Source: Acanthochlamys bracteata
Lineage: Eukaryota > Streptophyta > Magnoliopsida > Pandanales > Velloziaceae
Length of the DNA: 64,000 nucleotides
Assembly (NCBI GenBank): GCA_019914995.1
Contig: CM034127.1
Coordinates: forward strand, 7,502,001 to 7,566,000
Direction of reading: 5' to 3'
The notes below the pieces were generated by a model. It did no database searches and was not told where the DNA came from. It saw only the letters and a program-made list of their open reading frames with translations. The position numbers were made by a program, and so were the translations under genes. Shown in pieces: positions 1 through 13,072 of the stretch (positions within the stretch are counted from its first letter, which is position 1; each line of letters opens with the position of its first letter).

Positions 1-757
1 ATCATCCAATCTGTTGTCTCCTCTGCTCTATTTCAACAAAAGGAGGAAAACTTAAAGAACAAAGAATTTTATCTGGTAAATAAATAAAAGACTAACATCA
101 GAAGAACAAGCAATCAACTATTATTTACAGCTTTAGCTCAACCAAAAACAGGGAATAAGACCCACCACCAGATAGCAAAGCATTCACAAATCACTCTTTG
201 TATTTAAAGCTTTAACTTAGAAACAACCCCAAATATTATCAAATGAATATGACTCCATGAACCAAATGAAAGATGCATAATACCAGAAAACAAGCAACTT
301 AACAACTCATTTACCAACACAAAGTTTAATTCAAGAAAAATTTAAACAGCACCTGAGGGTTGAGACCAGGTAACAATCTGTAAACATCAACTATTAGCCT
401 AACTTAAACATAAACAGATTAACTACATCGACCATACCCAAAACCAAAAAAACAACAGAAGCTGCCCGTCAACCTATAGATCGTAATACAAGCATTAGCT
501 AACAGAAAAGCAACATGAATAATCAAAAACCATAGATTAACTCAACAGACCTAACAGTAAAAGAGAAAGCAACAGTTGAATTCACCACCCAAATCTTTTT
601 TAGTTCACCAAATCAATATCGACCCTCAAAACGCTGTTCACCAACTCATCTTCCCTTTCCCTAACCCAAACAACCAACAAACACAACTACCAGACAAACA
701 AAAAATCCACCCAGAAAAAATCAAACATACAGAAATTTAAATATAAATAAAACTCAC

Positions 758-1425
758 CGGAACCCGGAAACTGTCCGTGACCAGCGCTGCATTCCTCTGC
801 CGTTCCACCATCGTGTTCCTCTATACACATTACACAAACCATCACCACACTCAGTACACATGTAAAATTCAAATAAATATCAATGCTGATATTTTCGCAC
901 ATACAGAAACACATAAAGGACACATTACGCTTATGGGTTAGAAAAAGAACGAGAGAATCAGAGCATTTGGGCGACGATAAACTACAAACTTCATAAAAAA
1001 AGCATCATTATTGATACGTAGATGTATAGGAACTAAAAGAGGAGACATTTTGATAATAGGGTTAAAAAAAGAAATCGAGAATTAGATCATTTTGGCGGCG
1101 ACGGATTGTAAAGTCCGACAAATAAACATCATCACTGGTATCTAGACATATCGACAACACTAAAAGAGGGGAAAGTTTTTGATTGATGGTTTAAAGAAAG
1201 AAAACTGACAATGAGAGCGTGTGGGCGAAGAGAGATTGTTCCTGGCGGTGCTTGTTCCGGCACTGCCGGAGCGAAGATGGAAAGCAAAGCGAGTGTTGCC
1301 ACAACAAGCAACACGGCCCCTGAAATCACTCTTTGTCCCTGCACAGTCACTGGTATCATGCAGCGTTCATGGTGGTGATGATGATGATGATGATAATAGC
1401 GCCGTGAAATCTTCTGCAAACCCAT
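758..1425 (-). CDS. Possible 5' exons of an unidentified membrane-anchored protein, running off the left edge
   Basis: An ATG at 1425-1423 on the minus strand opens a reading frame that starts MGLQKISRRYY, continues with a run of eight histidines, then a basic stretch and a hydrophobic segment of about 18 residues (roughly residues 35-52, GAVLLVVATLALLSIF). That order resembles the signal anchor of a type II membrane protein such as a Golgi glycosyltransferase, but I recognise no family. The frame runs to 1132 with no convincing GT donor, so the exon end is unknown. A second candidate exon, 820-758, has a clean acceptor (tgtatag) and donor (GTGAGT) and is 63 nt long. Upstream, the leader (1430-1840) is pyrimidine-rich on the minus strand, ends in a (GA/CT)n tract at about 1818-1835, and contains an upstream ORF (1739-1434). 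This looks like a plant promoter-leader. Product and exon joins are inference. Confidence 0.3.
935..1235. repeat. Diverged direct tandem repeat, about 124-129 bp unit
   Basis: Three successive blocks begin with a GGGTTA/GGTTTA-A-rich motif followed by GAGAATCAGAGCATTTGGGC or a variant. Starts are near 935, 1059 and 1188; the third is partial and runs into the candidate first exon. Copies one and two also share AACTAAAAGAGG-like segments near their ends. The copies differ at many bases, so the duplication is old. It lies in or beside the first intron of the candidate gene. Confidence 0.5.
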
Positions 1426-2051
1426 TGACAATCTCAATGAAATAGCATGCAGTAGTCTGTTTCTTTTAATTCTTTCTTCGAGAGATGGACAGAGAAACGA
1501 GAAACAACAGAAGCAAAAGAATAAGCAGAGACAATAATGACTAATGTGATTGTTTGTTTGAAATATAAAGAAGAAGAATAGAATTTATTATCTGGAGGGA
1601 GGAGTAATGGAGTGGGGATCGAAGAAGAGAAGCGGGGAAGAGTTCTTGGAGTTGGTGTTGTTGTATAATATAATTTATGTTTTGAATAATTGATGAATAT
1701 CTGAGTGAGTTGTAGACGGAGTTTTGTTTGGACTAACAATCAAACTCTTCCTTCGTTGTTTTTGTTGTTTAGGTTCTTTCTTGATTATATATTCTGAGGA
1801 GAGAGTTGGTGAACGAGAGAGAGAGAGAGAGAGGGAGAGCTCAACGACGAGAGCAAAAGATCCAACAACAAAAACAACTCAGAATCAGAGTGAGTGAACA
1901 GGGACTTGTTTTTGCTACAAAAAATTGTGAAAATATTATATTTGTTGTTTTATTACTTGTTAGTTCCGTTTCTTACTCCGAGTGCGACTCACGTTTTAAT
2001 CAGTAATCCAGACGAAGTCTTTCAAAATCTTAACAAGTTCAAGCAAATAAG

Positions 2052-2257
2052 GAAATGCGTACTTATTTTGAGATAAATTCAAATTTTTTTAAAATAAAAT
2101 AAAATGAAAAATATTTTTTAAAAAATAAATTTTATACTTATTTGTATTAAAAGTTTTATTTTAAAATTAAAATTTTAATAAAAATTTATTTTAAATTATT
2201 TATTTATTTTGTATTAAAAATAAATTTAAAAAATAAATTTGGTAGGCTGATATAAAC
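2052..2257. mobile_element. Degenerate Tourist-like MITE, family A
   Basis: The left end reads GCGTACTTATTTTGAGATAA and the right end has GGTAGGCTGATATAAAC. These match the two ends of the better-preserved family A copies at 15483, 18126, 30359 and 58988. The interior has the same AT-rich TTTTAAAATAAAAT-like sequence. Target duplication is not clear here. Confidence 0.45.
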
Positions 2258-2259
2258 AA

Positions 2260-5200
2260 CTCATCTGATTATATTATTAGTTTTCTTTTCCATTTTCAGG
2301 CCATTAATTATGTTTTTTGTATAGTCAAATTTTTATTATGTGTAGTTTAGAGCGTGTTTTAAATATTCAGTCCTAATTTTTTCTATTAGTATTAAAGTTT
2401 CAGATAATTCACATATTTAAAATATAAATTAAATTAAAATTATACTTTATTTTCAATTCATTTCAAAAAATAAATTTTAAAATTTACTTTTAACTCATTT
2501 TTAAAAAATATTTAAAGTACAAAAATTAAATTTTACTTTCAATCACTTCTTAAGAAATTTTAATTTTTAATTTTACTTTTGCAAAATCTATTTATGTTCA
2601 TTTGAAATATGGTCTTGACATATGCAATGTGCTTGTCTTATTATGAGAACCAAAACCTCCAGCGTATGACCTCGGCATACTTACGTGTATTTATATTTTC
2701 CTAAATCTAGTCATTTTAGCCAAAACCTCCAGCGTATGATCTCAAATCCTTTACTAAATTGTACTTCTACATCTAAGTATTCATTAATCTGAGACCAAAG
2801 GCATTGGAATTGAACAGAACTAATTAATTAATATTTGATTTTAGAGTACCATGGATGTGGTCGATCCAGTTCTCTAAACATGTCGAACATGTTCGGTGGT
2901 TCAGGAGGTGGACATGTACGCATTTCATTTGATTTTAGGATGTTATTTTCTACCAGCTGGCATCTTCTCATTTTTTCCAATTAGAACAGAAGTATATACG
3001 CAATTTTTCCAATGTTGTCTATCCCTTGTACATACATGGTATATATACGCAATTAAAACAGAAGTTGTCACGAAAACATGTTGTCTATCCCTTCATGCTT
3101 TTATATTTTATTTTTTGTTCTAACTTTTAGCAAGCCATCATGATTATGTTTAAATCCTTGTATACTCTAAGGGTATTGACGCTTGTATAATGTTATAGAC
3201 AACTTAATAGCAAGCTCAATCAGTAACCAAAAATCAGTTGCATGAATCATGATGGAATTAATGTGTAGTAACATGAAAGATTTATCTTTGAAGCTGTCAC
3301 TTTCTATCCTAGGGAGAAACAAGTTGTAAAATTGTACATCAATTTTCACCGACCAGTAAGAGACGTTCTCCGATAGACTGCTTAAGAATTACTCGTGTTT
3401 AAATTTGAGACCAAGTTCTTATCTTGTTGATACAAAAAGAATGAAAAGCATTGGAAAAAAATAAAAAAAGTTTCAAAATAGAAAACTTCCACAATATTCC
3501 TACGTCCTTAATTCATTTTTGTTTTTTCTTTTCTAATAGAATAATAAGTACACAAAATGCTTCTGCCATATTCTTATATTTCTTTCAAACAGAAAGAAAG
3601 ACATAAAAAAACTATGAAAACAACATCACCAAAATATTATCGAAAAAATCATGTATTTGGATTTATATTGCACTTTGTTTCGCTTTGCCACTGCATACTA
3701 TGCTGTTTTGTAGTGAGAAAAAAGATGTTCATATCTTTGATTGTGTTCTTCAATTTGGAAGTTAGTTCACGACAATGCTAGTGAATTGGTACATAATTGC
3801 CTAGACAAAAACAACATTCTTCGAAGTTGGTTTCATATGCGATCGTTCTATAGTCATTCAACGTTTTTTAGTAGTCATCCACCAAGAGAACATTGCTAAT
3901 TTGAGGCAAAATGAAGTTTAAGTTTTTGGCTTTAAATAAAAGCTGAAAAAAGTTCTCATGATTCATGTCACAAGGTGAAGGAAGGGATAACAACTTTATA
4001 ATCAATGTCTTTGTCTTATGATGTGGCAATATCTTCTAATTATTCTTGAAGACATCTATATTATAGCCGGAAATACATCTACATTGGAACACTTGGAGCA
4101 CTTCTCTTGCTCCCTCACTATTTTTTTCTTTTTTCCAAATGTTTTTTAACCCTTTTTGCTCGCTACTTCTAACTAACAAAATGGAAAAAGGAAGTAGATT
4201 ATTGATGTACTTAGATCAATGTGAACTGCTCTTTTAAAGCATTTAAAAGAGAATCATCAAGGCCTTCCAAAGATTAGAGAACCCCTTTCCCTAGAATAAT
4301 TACTTGGTCAATTTCTACATTTAACATGAGATTTAAATGCAAATAGATTGTAAATGTTATATGGTTACTTAAATCATTTAAAAAACCAAAAATAAAAAAG
4401 CTTTTCTGAAGAGTAGAACCCTCTCCCATGAATGGTTACTGGTATTCTAAGAAGATTAACAGTAGTCAAACTCTTGTATCCGAACCGGAAGACTAAATCA
4501 GAGTAACGATATTCTCATATGAATATATTACAACCATCTAATAGCATGGGATCAAGTCATGCACAGTAGGCGTGCTTCCTCGACCTTTATTGTTAAGATC
4601 CCGCGGGATCGTAGCAACCGCTGCTGAATACTAAAAGATATTAGAAGTACAATTAAAATTAGGAAACTGAATTATTATTTCATACCTCCGAATTCAACTC
4701 ACAAGCACTTATTTTAATGCCACTGAACTCTACTTTTTTATTTAAATCTTGAGTTCGAATTATTTTATATATTTTTAATTATTATTTTAAATTTTATTTT
4801 ATTTTTATATCGAATTTTATTTTTATTATAAAATTTAATTTATATGTTTCAGTTATCACTTCGAACGCTAATTTAATTGAATTATTTTTCTTACTGATTT
4901 TATTTTTACAAAAACTATTTTCGTGAAACTCACTCATATACAATTAAAACACTTAAACACATCCTAAAATATTTTACTAACGATACCATCAAAATTTCTT
5001 TCTAAGTGAAACCTAGATTCACGATCGAACTCCTGTGCCAGCTTAATGCCTCTGTTATCAGAGGCATATTATGCAACGCAATCCTTGCTCGTCAAATCGT
5101 ATGGCGTATCGTTTATACTAAATTGAGCCAAGTGTAGACAAACTGAATGTAGCAATTTCTTATACAGCTTTATTGGAAATCTAATTTAGATATAAGATTT

Positions 5201-6305
5201 TCTTTTCTGGATTTAATTTCGAAAAAGTCGATATTAAATGGTCAGCGCAAAAATGGATGGAATTGATATTAAACTACTAAGTTAAGACCACAACCGAGCA
5301 AATCAAAATGTGGTTTTTCTTTATTAATTTAAACGGCATTGCCATAAGTTTCTGTTATTATGACTACATTTAATACAGTTGTCTTGTAAATAATCAATTC
5401 GTTAAAAAAATATTCTAGAGAATTGAAGGGGTTTTGGTGACATTAGTTAAGAGAAGACACCATGTACATTTGTAGATTGCAAGCTGGTTTGGGTGATCTT
5501 AAAAATAAAAAAAAAATGAAAGAGGCTTATTTCAAAGAGCTTTGATTTTCTGAAATAAAAATATTAGACCTATTTCTTAAATAAGGAGCTTATTTATAAG
5601 TGTATTTAGATTAAAAGAGTTAAAATCAATTGAGGATGGTGTTTCAGTCATTGTTGTAAAAATCGAATTGTGTATCGACTCAAAAAGTTTCCCAAGTCGA
5701 CGGTTCAACAGTATATATATAAGGTCAAATTTTAAAGACAACACACTGTTCTCGACGGAGGCATAACGGTTGATGAAAATTAGTATTCTTGATGGTTCAA
5801 CAGTTTTTTTATCCAAACGATTAGCTACCACAGATTGATATCAAATCTACAATCAATAATCGAGTCCATCGATTCGCCACCACAGGTTTATATTAATAAT
5901 CAATAATCAGGTTGATATCAATTATCCTGAAAACCAAAACTCAACTGACAGTAATTCTTTTGATATCAAACTAGAAGATCTACCTGAGCAACAAATTGAG
6001 TCGAACAAATAAGATAATATTTACCAGTGATAGGAGAGCCGGCTGATGAAGTGATCAAATCTCAGGATGTACCGATGATGCACTCCGTTAGTTACTCTAT
6101 TTTATAAAAAACATTGCATTAACAGTACTCCTAAGATTGATGAAATCTTTGCTTTCGATTTTTTATAAATGGTAGGTCAATTTATACAGCCAACTCCAGT
6201 ACCAATAGAAGTAGCAAACTTCGGAGTTGGTCAGGACACATCTTCGATCAGCTAGATATCGGAATGCCTTCTTTTCGATCGAAGATCTTCCCTACTATCT
6301 CTGCT
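2260..6305. other. Gene-poor AT-rich stretch
   Basis: I see no supportable gene. Open frames of 60-84 codons (for example 2896-3123, 3557-3781, 5577-5831) have no recognisable domain, no splice context and biased AT-rich composition. A possible decayed MITE with ends resembling the 28261 element lies near 4690-4985, and another family A left end (GAGCGTGTTTTAAAT) is at about 2350. Confidence 0.5.
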
Positions 6306-6473
6306 TTGCCAAACAAGCTCTCGATCTCGACGTAAGAATAGTGGCAGCAATCTCGATCTCAATTTTGATTTAGATCTCGCCGAACTCTCGATCTCGATAG
6401 AGGAGCAGCGACAATGATCTCTCTCAATTTAGATTTCATCGAACTCTCGATCTCGACGGAGGAGCAGCGACAA
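6306..6473. repeat. Short tandem duplication rich in TCTCGATCTCGA
   Basis: Two to three copies of a roughly 70-75 bp block each contain CGAACTCTCGATCTCGA, a GGAGGAGCAGCGACAA-type end and a TTTAGAT-rich start. Copies end near 6398-6410 and 6473. It directly abuts the left terminus of the next MITE. No coding function is evident. Confidence 0.5.
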
Positions 6474-6474
6474 T

Positions 6475-6913
6475 ATAGGCGTAAATATGGGCTAAATAAG
6501 TAAATGGGGCTGGGCTAGCCTGGCCTGGTTTTAGTACTCGGGACGGACAGTCCAGTCAGGTTTCATTTTTCATAATTCGGTTCGACCTGTTTACTTAATT
6601 TATTTTTGTATATCTTATATAAAAATAAATTTTAAAAATTATTTTTAAGATAGAAATTTTCAAAATTATTTTTAAGATAAAATAAATTTTAGATATTTTC
6701 TTTATTAAAAATTATTTTTAATAAAAAATTGATATGGTCAACGGTTAGTATTGATTAGATCAACTATCAATATTAACCGATCAACACTAATAGTACCGGA
6801 CGGGCAAGTTGACAAAGTCGGTCCGATACTACCCGTAGAATCGGCCCGATTCTATCACTGTTCACCGAACCGGGTAGAGCGAGCTCGTTTAGCCCGGCCT
6901 ACTTTTACACCTA
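6475..6913. mobile_element. MITE-like element with TATAGGYGTAAA terminal inverted repeats
   Basis: The left end reads TATAGGCGTAAATATGGGCT. The reverse complement of the right end begins TATAGGTGTAAAAGTAGGCC. The interior has AT-rich sequence with no transposase. Superfamily is not assigned; the target duplication is ambiguous because both flanks are AT-rich. Confidence 0.5.
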
Positions 6914-7228
6914 TAAACGGCAGCAATTCGATCTCACCCACTGAACTAGAGTCGGAGCAATATCTGGATGAAAAATGGAAAAAGAAATACAGTTGATATA
7001 GCATGTATAAAGTTTGTTTTTTTTTTTTTTCAAGCCTGCTTTGATTAATCCGGACGAATTATCTGCGGGTTGACAAGAAAATCGTTCGAATAAATCCGGA
7101 CCAATTACATATTCAATCTTTTGCAAAACCGGATCAATTTGTATCCGGGTCGATCCAAAAGGTCCAATTCAAGTTTACTAATTATGGTTACAGTAAAAAA
7201 ATATCTAATAACTGAAGATAAATATAAA

Positions 7229-8860
7229 TGTTGAAAATATAAGGATAATTTTGATGATAACAAAGAATTAAGAACTATGATTTATATAAGACTAATAATT
7301 TGAAAACAAGTCTGCAGGATTAGACAAACAAAGATCATTTAATTTACAGCAGACAAAACAGCCATCATACAGCCAACTGTTATGCTACTACATACTGGAC
7401 AGAGGACAACATACAGGACAGAGGATGTCACAGCCACATCACAGTCAGCTGCTCAACTGCTTGAAGCGGGACAGATAACAGCATACGGGACAGAGGATGC
7501 CACAGCTAAATAACAGCCAACTGCTATGCTGCTACTGAAGCAGGACAGAGAACAACATACGGGACAAAGGATGCAACAGCCACATTACAGTCAGTTATTT
7601 GGCTGCTGAAGCATATGAAGACTTCTCTGTTTCGGGACAAACTCATATGTTCAACAACAACGAAGTTTCCCTTCCCTTCAACGATCACCTGCACTCACAA
7701 CGGACTGAAGGACTTCAAACAGAAGATTTACAAGAGCTAGAATCATCTTCACTTTCACGCAAAAGGGAAGCTCAATAATCAAGGAAAGAAAGCAGTCAAA
7801 GTCCTTGATCAGTCAAGCGGTCAACCTGCACTGCATTTATTATGGACATACCGTATCAACTCATCAGCTCACCGAAATTCAAACAAAAGCTTAGTTAAAT
7901 TAAGCACTCAACCGTTGGCAGCAAATTCAAATCTCTTCAACGCATTCAATGCAACAAAGACTTGCACAAACACAGCTGAAGAACCACTGGACAACACCAT
8001 TCCGTCTGACGTGAAGAACTGAGCGCCAACAGCAACGTTCCTCAACGGCTTCTGCACAGGAAAGATGTTCTATAAAAAGGGAGTTATAGTAACGAGGAAA
8101 CGCGGTGGAGAAATAGAGAAAAACAGGGAGAAAACATAAAGAAAACAGAAGTAGAGAGAACTCAAGCAAAAACAGAGATGTACAAGAACTCTACCACTCT
8201 ACACAAAAACTCCCACTGCCGGTCACGAACTTGACTACTCCACACAAACAAATCTTGCTGCAAATCATATTGAAGAAATCTCTCAGCAATCTCTCCGATC
8301 ATCTCATCTGAATCACCGATTAAACACTTAACATTTCTGAGATAGATCCTACACTCAATACTTGTTTATTTTCTTGCAACTTGTCACTCACAGTGTAAAG
8401 GTGGTGCTGGATGCACCGGTAAAGGAAGCTCGGGTTGAGCTTGGTGTAAGTTTTTAGACCTTGTAATAGTGCTAGCAAATCAGCCAGGGGGACAGGTGTG
8501 TCCAGGAGGCTGGCAGGGGTTGTCTTGGCGAAGAAACCCGGTAGAGTATGTGTGCTTGGCGAAGCACTTCGCTCTAGGTGTATTTGTAGCATATTAAAGG
8601 TCTAGTTAAGCTTTGGCTCTGGTGATAGAGCAACCGTGGATGTAGGCAAAGGGATTTTGCCGAACCACGTTAAATATCCTGAGCACTAGTCTTTGTTACT
8701 TCTGTCAGTAAATATGCTAACTTTCTGTCTGCAGGTGACAGCATTGACACAGCCGGCTGCTAGCTCACTGCCAGTAGGATAACAAATTTGATAAAATTTT
8801 TTATAGACTAACTCAATTCACCCCTCCCCTCTTGAGTTAATCTTACAGGAATATCTAACA
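7229..8860 (+). mobile_element. Solo LTR of an LTR retrotransposon (1632 bp)
   Basis: The block starts TGTTGAAAATATAAGG and ends AATATCTAACA, so it has the TG...CA termini of an LTR. It is flanked by a perfect 5 bp target duplication, ATAAA, at 7224-7228 and 8861-8865. A TATA box (TATAAAAAGG) sits near 8070. The 3' part contains a CAATTCACCCCTCCCCTCTT motif common in plant Ty1-copia LTRs, so a copia origin is likely but not proven. Tandem-like GGACAGAGGATG blocks lie at 7390-7570. There is no internal region, as expected from recombination between two LTRs. The intact target duplication suggests moderate age. Confidence 0.85.
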
Positions 8861-8865
8861 ATAAA

Positions 8866-10979
8866 TATAGAATGCGTGTTTCTCTCACCCCTCTTAATGT
8901 CGGTGTGAGATGTACTATCACGTCAAAATCCATTCAAATAAATCTTATATTTCATCGCTTGTATAGGCCTATATATTCCATAGTTGTAAGAACCGGATCG
9001 GACATCGAACCGAAAAACTATTCGGGTCACGGTTCTCGAGTTGAACCGTCGAGTCAACCGATTGAACCGTCGAATCAATAATATTAAAGTATTTTTAACT
9101 AATAATAATTAGAGTTAAAAATTTACTGCTAATAACACTACTAATAATAATAGCTATCACAATTATAATAAAAAATTAGAGTATTTTTATTATGTCATTA
9201 CTATCAACAATAACAGCAATAATAATCACAGCAAAAATTGAAGTATTGCTACCATAATTGCCACCACCAACAATAATAATAATAACTAAAATTTATAAAT
9301 AAAATTTTTTAAATAAATTAGGAGATTAGAAAAAATAAAACTATAAACTAGATAAATCATAAAAAAGATATAACTAACTTTTTTAGGTATACATATGTGA
9401 GTCTAATATTTTACAATATAAAAAATTTAAAAATTACTAATAATTAATATTTACAAATAAGATATAATCAATTATATTTTTTGCATTATTATATTTAAAT
9501 GCTAAATCTAAATTACATATCATTTTTTAATATAGAACTATTAATAATTATTTTTATATTAAATATATTATCAATTTAAAATTTTTTAATTAATATTTAA
9601 AAAATTTTCTCAATCCTTATGTACTCGTCAAGTTCTCACACAAATTTAAAAAGAAGTGTTTCTCATTCAAAGCCTCGAGAAGATCAGGTTTTATGTTCTT
9701 CTAGTATTTTCTTTATAAACAGATTATTAGCGTGCATAGATTGTACGGTAAATAAATTTAAGTTTTTTCTTATAATATATCACATTTGAGTATGTGATAG
9801 CAGAAATAGTTTCGTCTTTCTTCCTCGGAATATGTTTACTTTACCATAAATTCTCTTTCTTAAAATAAATTTAAAAAATTAAATTAAAAATATTTAAATA
9901 AAAAATATATTTATGTATTAATTTTATATTAATAATAAATTTTAAAATAAAATTTTTAAAAAATATTTTTAATAAAAATATTCATTTAAAATTATTTGTT
10001 TATTCTATATTAAGATGAGTTTTTTTTAAAAATAGAATTTGAGATTGTACGTTAAACATCTCTTGAGTTTAACTAGTAGTGCTTATAAAATAGAAATTTT
10101 TTAAAATAAAAAATATTTTTTTATAAAATAAGTTTTTTTTTTTTTTAAATAATAAAAATATATAATAAAAAGTTTGTAGAATTTTTTTCACTATCAAAAT
10201 TTTTAAATAAAATTTTTAAATACTTATAAAATATGTATTAAAAAATATAAAATTAAAAAAATTAAAAAATTATTTATGATAAACAGTGTCAAACACCTCC
10301 TATAGTCAATTGATCAATCACCTACATCATGTGTCAGAACGTTAGGTTGATTGCATAGATCATTAACATACCAAAAATTCATCTAACATCAATTTTAAAA
10401 ATATGGCAGATATAAATAAAATGCTAACGTGTCTGATGATATACATAATAATCATACATTAAACACTCTAATTAAATTCAGAACGTGATATCATAACAAA
10501 TTCTCATCATCAATTACTTTATTGTACAACGATTTTAAAACAACACCAAGTACAAATATGATAATTGAAAGACGAAGTTTTCCATAATATAATAATAGAA
10601 GACGGATAAAACCCATCCAAACTCATATCACGAAACTCGTTATGTTTCCCATAATAAACTAACAATTAGAACTTTCGTATATCAAAACTGAACATACATG
10701 CACAGCCATTCACATCACAACATTGTAAAATGTAAGAAGCTTTAGGAAATCATCATTGGGCTGGAATGTGACACGAACATCAATTTCCCACAACCTCACA
10801 GTCCACACTATCAAAACTCATCATTGAACTAGCAGCTAGCTCTTATTCATTTCATCATCGAGCATAATGCAACAATATCTTACATATCATCAACAATGCA
10901 AGCTTTCATATATAGAAACTGAACATATATGCAACCCAACTATTCATTTCACTTCCTTATAGAAGATGAGAAGACTTGG
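8866..10979. other. Gene-free AT-rich stretch with MITE debris
   Basis: At 8980-9075 there is a block of repeated GAACCG/CGGTTC-type motifs of the kind seen in short plant repeats. From 9850 to 10020 the sequence resembles the interior of family A MITEs, and from 10077 to 10304 it resembles family B, with a GGAGGTGTTTGAC-type end read on the minus strand. Nothing coding is supported. Confidence 0.45.
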
Positions 10980-11532
10980 GCCCTGTTTGGCAACGCCCGA
11001 GAAAAGCACAGCACAGTTAAAAACCCGTTTGGTAATACTGGCTTTTAGCTGCTGTGAGCAGCTTTCAACAGTGAAAAAACAAAAGCATCACTTCGGTGCT
11101 TTTAGACAAAAGCCGCGCAGGGCTTTACTCCCTGCCAGTATTTAATGATTATTCTGTCTACGGTAAGTTAGAGAAACTACAACTGTATATATATATTTCT
11201 ACTAAACTGGTTTGCTCTCATTTTTTTTTCCCTAATTTTTCTTCTCATTCTCTCGCGATGGGCAGCGATCCGGAGCTCCAGCGATCTGCAATCTTCACCG
11301 GTTTCTCTCTTATCTGCGTCTAAATTCCTTCATTCTCCTTTTCTTCATCCAATTTTTCACCTTCGCCACCCTAATTTCTGCTCAAAACTGCCATCCACGA
11401 GCGGTTAGGAACCCTAATCGAGCTCGCGGGCTCAGTCTACTTGTTGATTTTTTCTCCGCATTTATTTTCCTTTATTTCTTCAAACTCTCGCTTTCCTTTT
11501 TGTCTTTCATTCATTTTTTCCGTAGAGGAAAC

Positions 11533-12261
11533 ATGGAGCAAGTCGTCGTCGATAATTCGACTTCAACGCGCTCTCGTCTAGCAATATTGGCCGCACAGCT
11601 CTCCGATGCAGGCGATCTCTCTTCTTCTTCTTCTTCTCTAATGCCGTCACCTGTCTCTGTTTAAGAGTTACCTCCTCCGCTTAGTAATCGCAACTATTTA
11701 CTAATGGTCGTTGATAACCGCATCCACACCGGTAAGGTCATTGAAATTCCAATTTCTGAAAATGAAACTGTTAAATTCACTAATTTCAAGCAGGTTCGAT
11801 TGCTTCCTTTGATCAGTATTTTTGTGAATTTTGTGATTTAGTTTAGCTAGTTGATCAATATTTTGGTTAATTTTGAGAAAAGATTACTACCGGCAGTATG
11901 GTAAAGGGGTTTACGCTGCTTGACCTTAGATACCTTAACACTGCTACGGTAAAATCGTCAATCTATTATGTTGGTGGAGATGAAGGGGTCATAAGGTATA
12001 GAGGGTACCCGATGGAAGAGTTAGCTAAGGAATAGCAACTTTCTTAAAGTAGCTTAATTGTTAAGTGAGTTTTTATCTTTATTTCGTGCTTGTTGGTTGC
12101 TCAAATTCAAAGTTTGATGCTCGTTGATTGTGAGTTAGTAATAATTGATTGATTTTGTTGTGTTTGGTTATTTTGCAGTGTACTGGAACTTACCTTCTAG
12201 AGCCAGTTGGAGGGTTGGGAGTTCGCAAATTTTCAGCACGATGTGGTTCTGCAGAAAGTTA
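11533..12261 (+). pseudogene. CSY: 5' fragment of a peroxisomal-type citrate synthase gene, exons 1-3 with introns
   Basis: Exon 1 (11533-11793) encodes an N-terminus like plant peroxisomal citrate synthase, with SRLAILAAQLSD and, after an in-frame stop at about residue 44, MVVDNRIHTGK and ETVKFTNFK. Exon 2 (11883-12064) encodes [10 protein letters not shown], then [20 protein letters not shown] and [15 protein letters not shown], matching the family's ITTG...YLNTAPVRSSI...DGDEGILRYRGYPIEELAE block; it ends in degraded FLEVAYLL sequence with further stops. Exon 3 (from 12179) encodes NLPS and, one frame over, SQLEGWEFANFQH, matching NLPSQSQLADWEFAVSQH. Exon borders keep splice signals, so this is a copy of genomic DNA and not a retrocopy. 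It has no catalytic domain and cannot make an enzyme. It lies within the TIR element at 10980-14133. Confidence 0.8.
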
Positions 12262-12812
12262 TTTTCTTAAGATAATTTATCCTTCATCCAATAAGTCCTA
12301 TTGCTTCAACGCTAATAGGTTCTTGGTTTGCATTGAGTTGGTGTCTGTTGTCCTCATGCATTATCCCAAGGAATAGTAATGATCTGTTTCAAAATCTCAA
12401 CCTCTTTTACTGATAAGAATGCTTTTAAAAACAGTATATGATGTTTCATCTGAAGTATCTTGAATCTGGATAGTAAAATCTATGTGTCAGTGTAAGGCAA
12501 TGGAATATCATCAGTATAGATGATTGTGTAATGTTAATATGTCTGTTGCATGTGGAAAATTTTCTTGGTTTGTTAAGTTAGTTTTTCTTGTTCAACGTGC
12601 TAGAATATGCAAGGATTGATTAGTCAAGTAAAAATTAATGAACAAGTGCTGATGCAGTATATGTTCTAAAACTAGATTTATTTTTTATGGGAGTCATGCA
12701 AAATTGAACCCATTAGCTTCATGCAAAATGTGTTAACTATAGTAGCCCATAAATATAAATGGCTTATATGTATATGTTACATGGTCCTTCTTAAGTAGAT
12801 GACATCTATACT

Positions 12813-13072
12813 TTGGAGCGCTTTTGCTGGAGCTGCTAACAGGAAAGAAGGCTTTCAATAGGGCTCACTATCTTTACACACTGAAGTTTGTGATGTTTGA
12901 TTTCTAATTTCAGTCACTTTTAATTGCTTTCAATGCAAGTTTTAATAAGAGAGGAGGGTAGTGTCTGGTGTTCTGAGCAAGTTCACGCCTACATGACTTC
13001 ATATTTTTGGAAGAGATGGTTGATCCACTGGTTAGAGGGAGCATACCTTTCAAGGATCTGTCTTATGTTGCA
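12813..13072 (+). pseudogene. Probable receptor-like kinase fragment
   Basis: At 12813-12860 one frame reads LLLELLTGKKAFN, a sequence typical of the late kinase domain (subdomain IX-X) of plant receptor-like kinases, where VLLELLTGKKA is common. Some 160 bp downstream another frame reads LEEMVDPLVRGSIPFKDLSY, like the following 'VDPxLRG' segment. The two lie in order on the same strand but are separated by stops and a frame change, so this is a decayed fragment. The short length leaves the subfamily open and chance similarity cannot be fully excluded. Confidence 0.4.

Noticed and set aside
8320-8592. 90-codon minus-strand frame
   Set aside because: It lies inside the solo LTR and has no recognisable domain.
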